Positions 34,801 to 43,496 of a DNA stretch of 64,000 nt are shown here, in pieces. The stretch's first letter is position 1. Each line of letters starts with the position of its first letter. The position numbers and the translations under genes were made by a program. Origin of the DNA: Achatina immaculata (Eukaryota; Mollusca; Gastropoda; Stylommatophora; Achatinidae); contig CM019709.1 of NCBI GenBank assembly GCA_009760885.1, positions 31,115,713-31,179,712 on the forward strand, written 5' to 3'. Below the pieces are notes generated by a model that was not told the origin of the DNA, made no database searches, and saw only the letters and a list, made by a program, of their open reading frames with translations.

Positions 34801-34906
34801 TTAATATTACATTGATTTCTTATTTATACACTACCTTCTGTATAGATGCCTGCGATGGCGGTTGGCTTGGTGGTTTCTGATGCTGTGGAACATAATTAGT
34901 CGACAT
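16059..34906 (-). CDS. SS18: SS18/SS18L1 (CREST) orthologue, BAF chromatin-remodelling subunit, six coding exons
   Basis: SS18 proteins are nuclear coactivators without a DNA-binding domain; they join BAF (SWI/SNF) complexes through the N-terminal SNH domain, and their QPGY-type tails self-associate and activate transcription. Exons, in order: 34906-34835, 29541-29465, 26639-26558, 22729-22645, 18511-17921, 16846-16059. All junctions are GT-AG and phases match; the total is 1695 bases, giving 564 residues. The SNH domain covers about residues 22-77 (SIQK, then ILDDNTNLIQTISDF, MKGKNSECIQ, QQVLHRNLVYLANLADSS). Residues 78-106 are Gly/Met/Gln rich; 107-303 carry many QPMMSQN-type repeats ending GYRRAQPG; 304-564 start PPYNSQQGYPQQQ, continue as QMGGPQGSM-type repeats and end SYGSYSQAQY. 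Vertebrate SS18 is about 390-420 residues, so this tail is expanded. Intron lengths are about 5.3, 2.8, 3.8, 4.1 and 1.1 kb. The 5' UTR and promoter lie above 34907; the poly(A) site was not settled. Confidence 0.93.
17317..17520. repeat. 29-bp minisatellite, 7 copies (SS18 intron 5)
   Basis: Unit CACAACAGTGAATGTATCTT then ACTTTGTTT, with two alternating variants (ACAACAGTGAATG and ACAATAGTGAAGG/ACACAAGTGAATG), suggesting duplication in pairs or triplets. Confidence 0.9.
17921..18511 (-). CDS. SS18: SS18 exon 5 (Met/Gln repeat region)
   Basis: 591 bases, acceptor TTTTTTTAAAG (weak), donor GTACTT. Codes PMNNQGYSQQQGNFPMQKQN, then about 20 imperfect QPMMSQN/QPMMPQ units, then GPNQMMGARPVGQQGGYRRA and QPG. 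The GYRxxQPG end matches the vertebrate tail. The repeats are encoded by an in-frame DNA repeat of about 21-24 bases. Confidence 0.92.
19185..19567. repeat. 54-bp minisatellite, about 7 copies (SS18 intron 4)
   Basis: Unit GATGAGAGGAGAGTCAGCTT, then GGAGTGGGAGGCCACCTTCA and CTAATCAACTCTTT. 54 is a multiple of three, so both strands stay open for about 110-170 codons; this is a non-coding intron array. Confidence 0.92.
19904..20284. mobile_element. putative TTAA-flanked MITE
   Basis: It begins TTAACTCTTTCC and ends GGAAGAGTTAA, so the ends are inverted and TTAA is duplicated at both sides (19904-19907, 20281-20284). No transposase is encoded. TTAA targets are typical of piggyBac-type elements; the assignment is inference. 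Confidence 0.5.
20433..21010 (-). mobile_element. LINE family D fragment
   Basis: On the minus strand: LLYGSETWVMTKTIQQ, RKWRWIGHTLRKPDSI, GRPRLTWRREIM and WRTFIHGLCQ, then a stop and a (TGATGA)n tail at 20433-20450. This is the C-terminal tail of an RTE/CR1-like reverse transcriptase ORF. Its truncated 5' end abuts the truncated 5' end of the plus-strand family C copy. Confidence 0.85.
21012..21485 (+). mobile_element. LINE family C fragment
   Basis: Contains KRVLKCYIEPILLYGSESWT, LLEAVEMWFIRRMLQIPWTA, a frameshift, then GHAMRRGDFENII, RARGKSREMILESLTRWCE and RSPTELMACMKDCVLW. It ends in a (GATGAT)n tail. Partner copies are at 32571, 38560 and 52370. Confidence 0.88.
21855..22545. repeat. 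30-bp minisatellite, about 23 copies (SS18 intron 4)
   Basis: Unit CCATGGAAGACCTCAAGAAA then GAGAAAATAC, with sub-variants GTAAAATAC, GTAAAAACA and CCATGGGAG. It ends about 100 bases from the exon 4 donor (22645-22644). It reads open on both strands as a repeat artefact. Confidence 0.95.
22645..22729 (-). CDS. SS18: SS18 exon 4
   Basis: 85 bases, acceptor AAACACAG, donor GTAAGT. It begins in phase 0 with APGNQMAGGPMGQMNQMRPP and ends GHIGG plus one base. The LLP/AP junction with exon 3 reproduces the LLPAP of vertebrate SS18. Confidence 0.9.
22975..23095 (+). mobile_element. short LINE family A 3' end
   Basis: CCCTTGATGAGATTGAGAAG then CTATGTGACG and GGGAAGGATG correspond to the last ~110 bases of family A. 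Confidence 0.65.
23545..23835 (-). mobile_element. tRNA-derived SINE (family 1)
   Basis: Reverse complement carries the head (GCTGAGTGGTTAGGCGCACG), a B-box-like GGTTCAGTCC and the body with CCAGAGAAATCTGGGAAGG-like and GTGATACTGACC-type segments. It ends in an A-run side at 23545. Similar minus copies are at 41445 and 48355. Confidence 0.8.
23950..25255 (+). mobile_element. LINE family E, partial reverse transcriptase, degenerate
   Basis: This is the longest RT in the window. It reads NYRTVAMISHASKILLKI, then QAGFRQGRGSRDHIFN, FIDYSKAFDF, VHQGCILSPYLFNLY, the catalytic YADD (24473-24484, as RYADDTVLL), FEYLGSLLT and CETWTLNKTAEKH. RT motifs run in the expected order, but frameshifts and stops split them, so it cannot be active. 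It ends in ATGAATGAATGAATAAATAA, an (AATG)n tail. It lies in SS18 intron 3. RTE/CR1-like by architecture; clade not fixed. Confidence 0.88.
26558..26639 (-). CDS. SS18: SS18 exon 3 (SNH domain, second half)
   Basis: 82 bases, acceptor TTCATATCAG, donor GTAAGT. The first base completes the Gln codon from exon 2, then FQQVLHRNLVYLANLADSST and NVHALLP. The vertebrate equivalent is the highly conserved block with HTNLVYLATIADS, so the paralogy group is clear. Confidence 0.95.
26795..27055 (+). mobile_element. tRNA-derived SINE (family 1), nearly complete
   Basis: Well-kept head GAGTGGTGAAGTGGTTAGTG, B-box region GGTGGTTGAATCTGG, body GAAATGGGTACCCGACTTCT and GCGTGATACTGACCATATCA, and 3' end GCCTCTAAGGCATGACAGGA then TTACCTTTACC. 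The best reference copy in the window. Confidence 0.85.
27180..28440. repeat. 46-bp minisatellite, about 27 copies, higher-order pattern (SS18 intron 2)
   Basis: Unit GTGTACCTGGCTGGGGTCTG, then GCCATCATCACCATAGAGCT and TCTCCT. A rarer variant with CATTGGGG or CGTTGGGG plus CCAGCATC recurs near 27508, 27828 and 28013, that is 7 and 4 units apart, which points to block duplication. Confidence 0.95.
28450..29460. other. SS18 intron 2, no feature recognised
   Basis: AT-rich intron sequence between the 46-bp array and exon 2. No LINE, SINE or ORF recognised. Confidence 0.5.
29465..29541 (-). CDS. SS18: SS18 exon 2 (SNH domain, first half)
   Basis: 77 bases, acceptor TTACATGTAG, donor GTAAGT. Reads ILDDNTNLIQTISDF then QMKGKNSECI and the first two bases of a Gln codon. 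It fits the SS18 SNH consensus (LDDNxxLIQxIxxxQxKGKxxEC). It is too short to stand out as an open frame and was found by motif. Confidence 0.92.
29590..29785 (+). mobile_element. LINE family E 3' fragment (left arm of inverted pair)
   Basis: Matches 24950-25130: AGAACTTAATATTGAAGAAG, CATTAAACGTCATGATAAT and GGAAGGGTACATAATGGGAA. Confidence 0.8.
29786..29872 (-). mobile_element. LINE family E 3' fragment (right arm of inverted pair)
   Basis: Reverse complement (GGGTACATAAGGGGAAAAAG then GATGATCTGCAAATGGATTC) matches the same part of family E as the left arm and continues slightly further, making a near-palindrome centred at about 29785. Confidence 0.75.
29875..30600 (-). mobile_element. LINE family A fragment, 5'-truncated
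   Basis: Minus-strand coding remnants: KIMKFLINQEGKIYIEGT, EVNQFAYLGSYIDQDGDTRK, RLFSSHVISTLIYACESWKS and RCLRKVLGIKWSEFKNNAEI. The 3' end is at low coordinates and ends in an (AT)n tail at 29875-29887. Located in SS18 intron 1. Confidence 0.9.
30655..30790 (-). mobile_element. partial tRNA-derived SINE (family 1)
   Basis: TTAAGGTATATTGAGAATAT and GTGGTCAGTATCATGCCTGG match the body of the minus copies at 23545 and 41445. The tRNA head is missing. Confidence 0.65.
30795..31570 (+). mobile_element. LINE family F (Jockey/I-like), partial reverse transcriptase
   Basis: Reads VDLEDVYNRVPFNYLMCKLL, LQGVHG, then LPFADDILVYQQGK with FADD at 31072-31083, and GVKFNRSLCFKEHVDQVI further on. It is distinct from families A-E in its RT sequence. 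Frames are broken between motifs. Confidence 0.8.
31790..32190 (-). mobile_element. LINE family F C-terminal fragment
   Basis: HLRTGLCRLLSHLHQLTMSH, CGSGVQTPEHILQECPNHAG with regularly spaced Cys/His: the Zn-binding-like tail of LINE ORF2 proteins. A plus-strand relative is at 50085-50345. Confidence 0.8.
32430..32935 (+). mobile_element. tRNA-derived SINE (family 1 related) interrupted by a LINE C insertion
   Basis: A-box TGGCGTAGTGG (32447-32457) and B-box GGTTCAAATCC (32491-32501), then CCCCAAGGTCAACCCAGACT. The SINE resumes at 32790 (GTAAAATGGGTACCAGAGAA) and ends at about 32935 (TATGGGACCTGTACC). Confidence 0.8.
32571..32789 (-). mobile_element. LINE family C 3' fragment with target-site duplication
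   Basis: Minus strand reads HAMRRGGIENIITAG, GRPREMILDSLTRWCERSPT and ELMARMKDRVLW, with tail (GATGAT)n at the low-coordinate end. It is flanked by the 10-base direct repeat GTAAAATGGG (32561-32570 and 32790-32799) inside the SINE. Confidence 0.88.
33359..33519 (+). repeat. left arm of a ~160-bp inverted repeat (SS18 intron 1)
   Basis: Includes TTTGTTTTCAACCACTGCGA, GGCCCATACCTTAAACTTTA, GAATCGGAACACAGGGTGGA and ends TTTTGAAAGG. The arm at 34451-34611 is its reverse complement with roughly 90% or better identity by eye. Confidence 0.88.
33545..34165 (+). mobile_element. LINE family A fragment between the inverted-repeat arms
   Basis: EEVNQFAYLGSYIDQDGDTR, RLFNSNVISTLIYACESWKT, KCLRKILGIKWNEFKNNAEI, a frameshift, then RKRRCTYVGHLMRRNN and FDEVERLAEDRENWRTTLRA, ending ALCDV and stop. 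Confidence 0.9.
34295..34395 (-). mobile_element. tRNA-derived SINE head (family 2)
   Basis: Reverse complement: GGTGCTAGTTGGCTAAGTCG (A-box region), an extended arm, then TGTTCGAATCCC (B-box) and AGGTAATTCTC. It matches the head of 59385-59560, so this is a repeat and not a lone tRNA gene. Confidence 0.65.
34451..34611 (-). repeat. right arm of the ~160-bp inverted repeat (SS18 intron 1)
   Basis: Starts CCTTTCAAAACCGG, includes TCCACCCTGTGTTCCGATTC and TAAAGTTTAAGGTATGGGCC, and is complementary to 33359-33519. The arm ends about 220 bases inside intron 1 from the exon 1 donor. Confidence 0.88.
34835..34906 (-). CDS. SS18: SS18 exon 1 (start codon)
   Basis: 24 codons from ATG at 34906-34904: begins MSTNYVPQHQKPPSQPPSQ and ends SIQK just before donor GTAGTG. 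The break right after IQK matches the position I recall for vertebrate SS18. The start is the first in-frame ATG after a short purine-rich leader. Confidence 0.9.
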
Positions 34907-34995
34907 TTTCTTCTCCGAACTATTTTTTTTCCTTCTACTTCTAACAGATCCTTGTCAGTTTGTGAGCAATGTAGGTCAGCAGAAGCGACGAGGTC
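34907..34995 (-). promoter_or_regulatory. presumed SS18 5' UTR and promoter-proximal region
   Basis: Immediately upstream of the SS18 ATG, with purine-rich GGAAAAAAAATAG-type stretches and a small CpG-containing patch (34985-35000). Placement rests only on the start codon; no transcription start can be read. Confidence 0.35.
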
Positions 34996-34999
34996 CGCA

Positions 35000-37900
35000 C
35001 TCAACAAGGGTTAGTGTAAATTGTAAAATAAAAATGAGAAGGCAGAAATCAAGTTTGGTATTTTCTTAAAGCAAGATTTCATCTAAAATTTTTCAGCACT
35101 ATAAAAAAATATATTATTCAGTCAGTTAAATACTCTTTTAGGACTGTATTAAGTATTTTTAATGTAGCTAAAGAGATTTGCATTTTCAGAAAGATTGATG
35201 GTTTGCTGCTGACTTACGACTATTAGAATATTCCTTATCGGCGGTGATTCCAAGTACAATCTTTGTAAAAGAAGCGTTCAACATTCTCTACAATTATACC
35301 TCTACGAGAATTAGTTATTTGCTATGTAAATAAAATAGGTCTTTACTGATATGATTTACTTTGCAGAATTGTATAAAGTAAATCACCATCCTCGATCGTC
35401 ATCATGGCTTTAAATAAATAACTTCTCGGAATGTCCACGTAGATTTGGCTAGTCGGTTGCTATTTATAAATATTATCGGTCTGTTTCGTAGCGTGCCTTT
35501 TATTATATGCCCCCTTAGGACATATGTTTGTCTCTCAGCTTTAGATTTGTCTAGTACACTACTGTTCATTATGTGTTTATTATACTTATAGAATGGATGC
35601 AACCATTTCTATAAATGCGTAGTATTTTTTCCTGCAGTTTGACTATACGTAATATGTATGCAGGGAATTCTCTGCTGTGGAGAGCGCAACAACAACACAA
35701 ATCCATCAGAGGAAGTACCCCCCCCCCTCTCTCAGACAAGTGTTTCGGCCCTATTGAACTCCTGACACTCTAAAAGGGGGGGGGGGGGAGCTCTGGGTCA
35801 TGACTTCCAGAGGTCTTGTGAGTTGGGTTTTTTTTTTCTTTTTTTTTTCCATCCTGTGATCTTCCAGTTGGCACTTCACTTTGAAGTGCATTTTTAGCGA
35901 TTTAGCTATGGAGGTGATTGTGACAAATGAAATTATTTATGTTCTCAATGGTTCTGTTGTTTCTGAAAGGCTTTTCAATGTCCTTGCTCTTGCTTGTCCC
36001 TTTACGTCAGGTTGCTTAGGTTGTATGCTGATGTAATATGTAACAATATGAATAAAGACATCTTGAATTTAATGATTTTATACAAGTGAATATATTGACA
36101 AGAAGCTAATATGATAATTTTTCATCATTTTTCATTATGTATTTACTATACGTGCATTGAAATGATATGAATATTTACTATAGAGTAGAAGTTGAAAGAT
36201 AAAGTGCACAATTTCAGATGATCGTATATACCAAACTCTTCACCATATGAAAATATGTTCTATTGCGTTCAACTGCCCATATGTCTGTCTGTCATGCAAA
36301 TTACCTTTTCACTTTTTGACTGTTATTTCCAAGGATCCATAATAGTGTTTGTATCATTCAGCTAACTGAGCCTTGAATTTTGGATCTTCATTTGAAGGAG
36401 ATTTTTTTTTTTGTATTCATTCTTCCTCATTCCTATCTTGAACTTCTCTGAGATTTATTACATAACAGTCGCAGTTTTTGCTTTGCTCAACATCATCAAA
36501 ATTCGAAGATCTGATTATTAGAACAATAACTTGGTACAGCTTCAGAACTGAAGTTTGTGTACCAAAGCAACAGATGATAAAATATGACAATAAAGTAGTT
36601 GTCATTGTAGATTTTTGTTCTCTCTGCTGCTGGGATAATTGTCTTGACTGGAACATGAATCTCTACTTCTTAGTTATAAACCAGAAACTGTCTCTTAGTA
36701 CAAATCAGAAACTAAGTGCCAAAGCTGGGTATTCATTACTGCCAACCTTCGTACTGAAGATGCATACAATGATGATGTCATAAATATCAAGGGAGTGTTC
36801 TGGAAAGATAATGTAAGAAATGGTATCTTGTTAAAAGAGGCTACTATTGTCAGTAGCAACTGAAAGGAGGTGATGGGGCCACATTATGAGCAGTGCTGGC
36901 CCATGGAATTTTACCTCCTGCACAATAGCACACCTTGTTGCCCTGTCCAATTCTCAAATGAGCATTTAATATTTTAAAAGTCATTATGTTAAGTAAGCTT
37001 TAACATGTCCGAACATTAATTTTTATTAACATAAACAGCAATTTTTAATATGCCAAAAAAAAATTAAAAGATAAATTATAAATTTATTATCATCGTCATC
37101 ATCATCACTATAAAGATGATGTGTAAAACTGTTAGTTATTGCAAACACTGACGAAAAAACATTTGAAAGATTACTGTGACTCGTTGAAGTGAAATTCACT
37201 TTTGCAGATTTTATCATTTTTCTCTAAATATTTTGACTTTAAAATGTAGGTGTAAAAAGAAAAATTCCTGCTGTTTAACGTTGGTAATAGCGAGAGAGTA
37301 GATATTACAAGTGATATATAAGAAGTATGTTTTAATGTTAACATAACCGCTATGATGATTAAAACTCATGGAGTTATAAAAGTATGGACCACTTCGTTTA
37401 TCTTTTTCTTCGTATAAAATCCTTTTTCTTGTAGGGTAGAAATTGAAGTGGTTACTAACATATTTTAAAATTGCTGATATTCTCTTCACAAATATTGTGT
37501 AGACAAATTGTTACTAGTGGCACAATTTTGACATAAAGTACTGAATCCAGAGGTTTCTAGTTTTAAACTTAAAAATGCCAGTGCATTCTCTTCCCATCAT
37601 GCATTATACTGAACAGAAATATGGGAGTGTTTAAAAATTAGATCAATACACCAAAGTAACAACATCACAGATTTAAACAGAAAAGAGATTTGACATATTC
37701 TCATGAACATAAAACTGAAGAGAGTTCACAAAAGTATAAGAGTAATTGTTCCTTCTTCTGCTACAGTTATTAAGATCGTTAAAGAGTTCTGATATATCTT
37801 GCATCAAACTTCAGATAATAATTTGCTTATATTTATGATTATTGCTCTTTCATTTGTATAAGAACTATCATTATAGGCCACTAACTTTCAAAGAAATTTA

Positions 37901-38555
37901 GTGATTTTGAGCATGCTTCAGCAATTTGGATATGTTCAGTATAATTCCACTATGAACACAAAACACAACCATAAAGTGCTGTATATAATTAAGTCGGTGT
38001 ACAAAGCATGTGTCCAGCAGTCTCGGGGAAACCTGGTTGGTTACTAGCACATAACCAATAGTCATGTTAAGACTCACAATGAGTCAAGGTCCTCGCACAG
38101 TCAACTAAAGCCTGGTTGACTTGGAAAGCTTTGGGTCGCGTGAGGTTCCTCCCATAACACGCAACTGGTTCGAGAGTTATGATGCTGGGATGGTAAGATA
38201 GGTGATGGTGGATCACTATACACACAACAAAGCATCACCATGTGACTGGATTGGCTTCTAGTGTTTAGGCACTAGCTCACAGTCCATCTTTCTGTAGCTT
38301 CAGTTTCCCGGTACTTGTAACCACATTCAGCGTTGGGCAGGGAGAGCATCATAGCTGTGAGCACATTATCACTATTTTTCATTTATTTTTTACATAAAGA
38401 ATCTCGTTACATAAGCTGGAAATATTCAGTTTTTGTCATGTGCAATTACTGATAACATGTCTTGGCCACTAAGTGCTGTTATTTGTTAGGTAAGTTTTAC
38501 AAAATATTGACTTAGAATGCTGCATAAAGCATTACCTTATGTCAAAAGATAATCT
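35000..38555. other. gene-free DNA upstream of SS18
   Basis: No coding exon recognised. There is a C-run/G-run pair (CCCCCCCC at about 35719, a 12-base G-run at about 35777), T-runs and AT-rich DNA. Open frames are short and lack protein character. Confidence 0.5.
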
Positions 38556-38559
38556 GTTC

Positions 38560-39180
38560 AATGTCATCTTCATCAGGTGCCGTGCCGACTGGCTTGGCCA
38601 CTATGCTTCTCCAGAGTACACAATCCTTCATGCAGGCCATCAGTTCAGTTGGTGATCTCCTCTCACACCATCCCGTCAGACTGTCCAGTATCATTTCTCT
38701 TGGTCTTCCTCTTGATCTTCTTCCTTCTATTTTTCCTGTTGTTATATTTTCAATGCCCCCTCTTCTCATTGCATGTCCTATTAACGTACATTGTCTCTCT
38801 CTTATCTTTTTGACAAGGTTTTTTTATCTCTCCAGCTCTTCTCATACATTCTTCATTAGTTACTTTTGCTGTCCAGGGGATTCGCAACATTTTTATAATA
38901 AACCACATTTCTGCTGCTTCCAATAATTTTTGTGCAGACTTGCCTGTTGTCCATGATTCACTTCCATATGACAAGATAGGTTCAATATAGCATTTTAGGA
39001 CTTGTTTTCTAACATTCATTGATAAGGATGTGTTGGTTAATATGTTTCTCATTTTCTGAAATGCAGTCTTTGCTTGGCCTATTCTGTTCCTAATTTCTGT
39101 TCTGCATTTCCCATCTGAAGTTATTACTGCTCCAAGGTATTTGAATTTCTGCACCTGCTTAGAATAGTTCAATGTAGCCC
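38560..39180 (-). mobile_element. LINE family C fragment
   Basis: Minus strand: YSKQVQKFKYLGAVITSDGK, RKQVLKCYIEPILSYGSESW, LLEAAEMWFIIKMLRIPWTA, then after a frameshift GRPREMILDSLTGWCERRSP. The longest family C copy in the window; it still lacks RT catalytic motifs. Confidence 0.9.
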
Positions 39181-39599
39181 ATTAAAAAAAAAAAAAAAAT
39201 TAGGAGAAATGACACCACTAATATAAACTTTGGACTAATGCTGGGATAAAATATTTCCCTGATTTTCCGATAGCATGAAAAGACATTGGAAAGCTTCATT
39301 TGTCACCAATATTCGAGACAATTAAAAATTGTAGATATCATCATCATTAGCATTACCACTTCTTTGTGAATTTTGTAATTTACTCCAGACATTTGAACCC
39401 CAAGAATGTAAATATTTTCACATTGAAGCTATCATGTGAATTTGTGTCCTCACATATATTAAGCATGTAATTAGCAGGATTTTATGAAGGGTACTTTATC
39501 TGGACCCAGTCAGAAACAACTTTCAAACATTTGTAGCATGTTTTAGTGAAAAAATGATGTGATACCAATTTATAGCATTTATGGAAGTTTGGCAAACAA

Positions 39600-39655
39600 C
39601 TATGTGAGCCCTATGTGACGTTTAACGGCATGGAATGGATGTAAGTAGAGCTAAT
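39600..39655 (+). mobile_element. short LINE family A 3' end
   Basis: GTGAGCCCTATGTGACGTTT then AACGGCATGG and GGATGTAAG equal the terminal bases of family A. Confidence 0.65.
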
Positions 39656-39771
39656 GTAACAGTGTATGTTACAGGTGTAAACCCCATTATGGTTTTTTAT
39701 GGAGACGTCCATGATTTAATGTTTACATTTTCTGAATTGCGTTCCTGAATAGCTGACTTTGGTCTGAGAAA

Positions 39772-39937
39772 GGACAGCATGTGATTTAGTGGGCTTAAGT
39801 GTAAAGGACAGCGCATGGTTTAGCAGACTTAAGCCTAAAGGACAGCACATGATTTAGCAGGCTTAAGCCAAAAGGACAGCGCATGATTTAGCAGACTTAA
39901 GCCAAAAGGACAGCACATGATTTAGCGGACTTAAGCC
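39772..39937. repeat. 34-bp minisatellite, 5 copies
   Basis: Unit GGACAGCGCATGGTTTAGCA then GACTTAAGCCTAAA, repeated five times with few changes. Confidence 0.9.
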
Positions 39938-39939
39938 TG

Positions 39940-41440
39940 GTATGCGGGCATCTGTGTCAAAGAAAAAAAAAGAAATGGATGTGTGACCGATGCAGATGTG
40001 TTTGTAGCTGTATTATGAAGTTTTTGGCCGTACCATAACTCTGAGAATTGTAAACATGTTTCGTCTTAAGCCTTGTTCACTTTTTTCTGGAATGAAAGCT
40101 TTATATCAGCTACATGGCCTGACTGTTTGACAGCTGAGCTGAAGAGCTGTAATTCAACATGTTGCTCAATGCATTTATCATCCATCCAGTATCAACCATC
40201 ATCATGTTTAATCCAAAAAAAACTTCACCTTTCCGTACTGTCATCATCAGGTTTGCTCACTTATTACACTGTGATTTCTTGACAAAGGAAAAGTTCTGGG
40301 GAAATATTTGATAGTGAATATTAATTCAGAGTTAGCTGCCCCTGCTGCACCAAGTTGGATTATACAGCAATGGACAGCCACACTAAAAAAGCAGGGCGTG
40401 TGCTGTGATTCTTTAACAGACTCCACTGCTGTGAGGTCGAAGGTGATTCCCATCTCATTAGTCAGAGTAGGCCAATGGAGAGGTTGGACAGGGTCTTGAT
40501 CAGCTAGGACAGAAGTCGTGGTGCAGTGGTGGTGTACAGAAGACACAACAGACCAAGAGGTACATGGACATAAACTTATATGGAAGAATTCTCAGCAAAG
40601 CCAAGGTAAGAAAGGAAAAAAAAAAAACCACAAGTGCTTCAGACAATGACAAGTGAAGCCATTTCATCTCCTAAAGGCTGAAAATGATGATGATTGGTAA
40701 AGTTTATAATTTATACCATCTACAAACCTGGCCTAAATATCTTTTAACTTTTTTACTAACACTCAAACATAATGCCAGAGATAAGCGCACAACAGAGAAT
40801 TAGGTGCAATGAAAAACAAACGACCAAAGAAGGAAAAGAAATCAGTTAAATCTCAACCTATTTATTTATTATCAAAACACAAGCACAAAAATGTTTTATA
40901 TGTATTAGTTACATTTATCACACAACCACTGTAACAATCATATTCAACTGTATTCAACTGGTGGACTGGATAACTAAACTTAAAACAATAGAAAATACAA
41001 AGTACTATAATACAGTAACAAAGAGGCTATTTATTCAAGATGATATCACCAAGAAACAAAGTTCTTATAACTGCTGAAATGATCATTGTACTACTTATAT
41101 ATTTTATACTCATGCTTTCAAAGAAACAAATGCTCAGAAAAACGTCTACCAAGCGCTGAAACCAAAAATACATGTGCCTACACACCCATACACTGCACAG
41201 AGCATCCAGCAGGCAGCCATATTGTGAATTCTGATAAGTTAGTTGCCATCATTACTGTTTTGACTCCTTCCCACATCATTATCACTTACAAGCACAATAT
41301 GCCATATATGTTAAATGACTTTTCAACAAAATTTTCCTCTTTAAAAAAAAAAAAAAAAAGATTACCAACAAAGACATTTACAAAATCAGAGATTTACTGT
41401 TGCTGATATCAAGTACTAATGGACCCTGACTTAGGCAAAA
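39940..41440. other. intergenic DNA, no gene recognised
   Basis: The short stretch ending in GATGATGATTGG at about 40695 could be another LINE tail, but no coding remnant could be supported. Confidence 0.4.
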
Positions 41441-41444
41441 GATA

Positions 41445-41735
41445 TCTGTAAAAAAAAAAAAAAAAGGTAAAATCCCTGTTTCCATGCCATCAAGACACAC
41501 TGTGGAATACGGCGTCAGGCCTGTATTTTCCATGACCTTTGGCACATGAAAGTGTGATGTGGTCAGTATCACACCTGGCCATTTAACCTTCCCAGATTTC
41601 TCTGGTACCCGTTTTTTTTTAGAGGCTGGGTGACCCCGGGGCCTTTTTGGTGTGTACCAGAAAAAAAAATCCCATGCTGGGATTGAACCAGATTAGTAAA
41701 CCGAGCGCCTAACCACTCAGCTAACTAGGCCAAAA
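41445..41735 (-). mobile_element. tRNA-derived SINE (family 1)
   Basis: Parallel to the copy at 23545: GTAAAATCCCTGTTTCCATG, GTGATGTGGTCAGTATCACA, GGTGACCCCGGGGCCTTTTT, then head AGCGCCTAACCACTCAGCTA. A-run at the 41445 side. Confidence 0.82.
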
Positions 41736-42284
41736 ATTATCTGCCTACTGGCATATAACAAAACACAGCTCAAAGTTATGTTAAACTTAACGTAGACACG
41801 GGTCTGCAAAAACAATCCACTTACATAAGTTTGGGACTTTTTTGTACAGAAACATACTGATCCACCAGTTACTGAAAAATGTAACTGTGTTGCAATAAAC
41901 TGCACTCTGCCCACTGCCACAACACTGAAAATGCACAAGTTAAATTTATCATTTTTTCCATTCACAAAATAAGGGTAAAACTTTCATGTCAATTTTTCTC
42001 CGTTTTAATTTCTGTTATACAAATGAACTCACAGGCCTGATAAAGACTGTGGCTGTAGATCAAACACAGTTTTATTTACTGGTGCACACAAAAAAAACCC
42101 TATATGTTGTACAGACGGGGAGAAAACACCACAGGCCAAGATTGGCAATATCCATTAGTTTTTTTCAAACTGAAAAAAATACCCTTGAATAGACTATTAG
42201 AGTCCATACACTCTGAACTTGCTACTCTGTCAGTAGTCTACAGCACACACATTTTTCAACAGCTACACAAGCAGATAGGTGTCA

Positions 42285-42450
42285 GAGTGACAAAGTGGTT
42301 AGTCACTAGTTTCTCATGGCGAAGGTCGGGGGCTTGAATCTGGCCGGAGGCGCCCCAGTCATCCAGCTGTAGAAATGGGTACCTGACTTCTTCTGGAGTT
42401 GGGGGAGGAAAGGCAGCCAGGCGTAATGCTGACCACATCACCCTCTAGCA
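42285..42450 (+). mobile_element. partial tRNA-derived SINE (family 1)
   Basis: GTGACAAAGTGGTTAGTCAC head, GGCTTGAATCTGGCCGGAGG, GAAATGGGTACCTGACTTCT and TGCTGACCACATCACCCTCT; the 3' end is missing. Confidence 0.78.
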
Positions 42451-42494
42451 AAGAGCTAAGCAGATTATTAAGATTTTGATCGTGCACCAAACTT

Positions 42495-42720
42495 TAAAAA
42501 AAAACACTTAATAAAACAGCTGAGAAACACATAAATGCCTCTGAATGTAAATGCTACAGAAGGTTCTTCAAACATCATGGACACAAAAACGAACAAATAT
42601 ATCGATACAAGAACTTAATATTGTGGAAGTAGTAAGGAAGATTAAACAGAGAAAACTTAAATATTTTGGACGCATTAAACGTCATGATAATTTAGAGAAG
42701 ACAGTCTTGGAAGGGTACAT
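42495..42720 (+). mobile_element. LINE family E 3' fragment
   Basis: AAACAGCTGAGAAACACATA, GAACTTAATATTGTGGAAGT, CATTAAACGTCATGATAATT and TTGGAAGGGTACAT match the family E copy at 24850-25080. Confidence 0.8.
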
Positions 42721-42840
42721 TAATATAATAATTTGTGGGATTCTGTGCGACTAGATGGTCAAGCAGTTGACCTTAATCATCTACTCATAAGATATTCTCT
42801 CTCTCATTATCTTCCTTCCTTGTCTGGAATATTTTGTGTC
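42721..42840 (+). repeat. dispersed direct repeat, copy 1
   Basis: GGGATTCTGTGCGACTAGAT, GGTCAAGCAGTTGACC and CCTTGTCTGGAATATT recur at 43497-43613 with about 85-90% identity by eye. Confidence 0.7.
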
Positions 42841-42867
42841 TGGTTGGACTTGTTTTAACAAGGAAAA

Positions 42868-42930
42868 CATGGCACCAACACCGTATCTCCCTATATGCCT
42901 CTAAGGCATGACCAGGTTACCTTTACCTTC
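42868..42930 (+). mobile_element. SINE family 1 3'-end fragment
   Basis: ATGCCTCTAAGGCATGACCA then GGTTACCTTTACC equals the 3' end of family 1. Confidence 0.7.
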
Positions 42931-43496
42931 AGGAGCAGACAGACTAGTGTTACTAACACTTCTATATTACACCCTACACTGGCCAACGCTGTTTCTCAGG
43001 TCTCCTACACTTTTACACCCCTCACTCCCTTGTCTCAGACATGTTCTCCCCACTTTGAAGATCCTTCTTGATCTGGGGTATTCATCTTCCACTTTCCATT
43101 CGTAATTCAGAATGCTCATATTTCTTTATAATACTGTTGGACTAAGATAGTTTCTTACGAATTTTGCTGGTGAATATGATAGAGATAAAACTATTAGTTA
43201 GGCTTTTTTGTCTTCAGAAACTTTCACATTCAACAACCATTCTCTTCAGCTAAGCTAATGTTCAGTGTGTTGTTCTTCCTATCTAGGAGTAATTGCTCCT
43301 CTTTCTGGAGGACAAATTTTGACATTCAGTCAGTTTTCTCGCCGTCAATATGTTATTTTTTGTTCAATGACTGCCTACCCATTCTATTTTCATACTTAAC
43401 TGTCTGTTTAAAATACTTCAGACTGATATAGTCTTATAGAACGCAACAATCAATACATGCACACTAATTTTCGTTTCACTTTCAAGGGATTGATAA

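Noticed and set aside
35400..38500. Short frames of 60-100 codons as genes
   Set aside because: AT-rich, no domain, no splice support and no codon bias.
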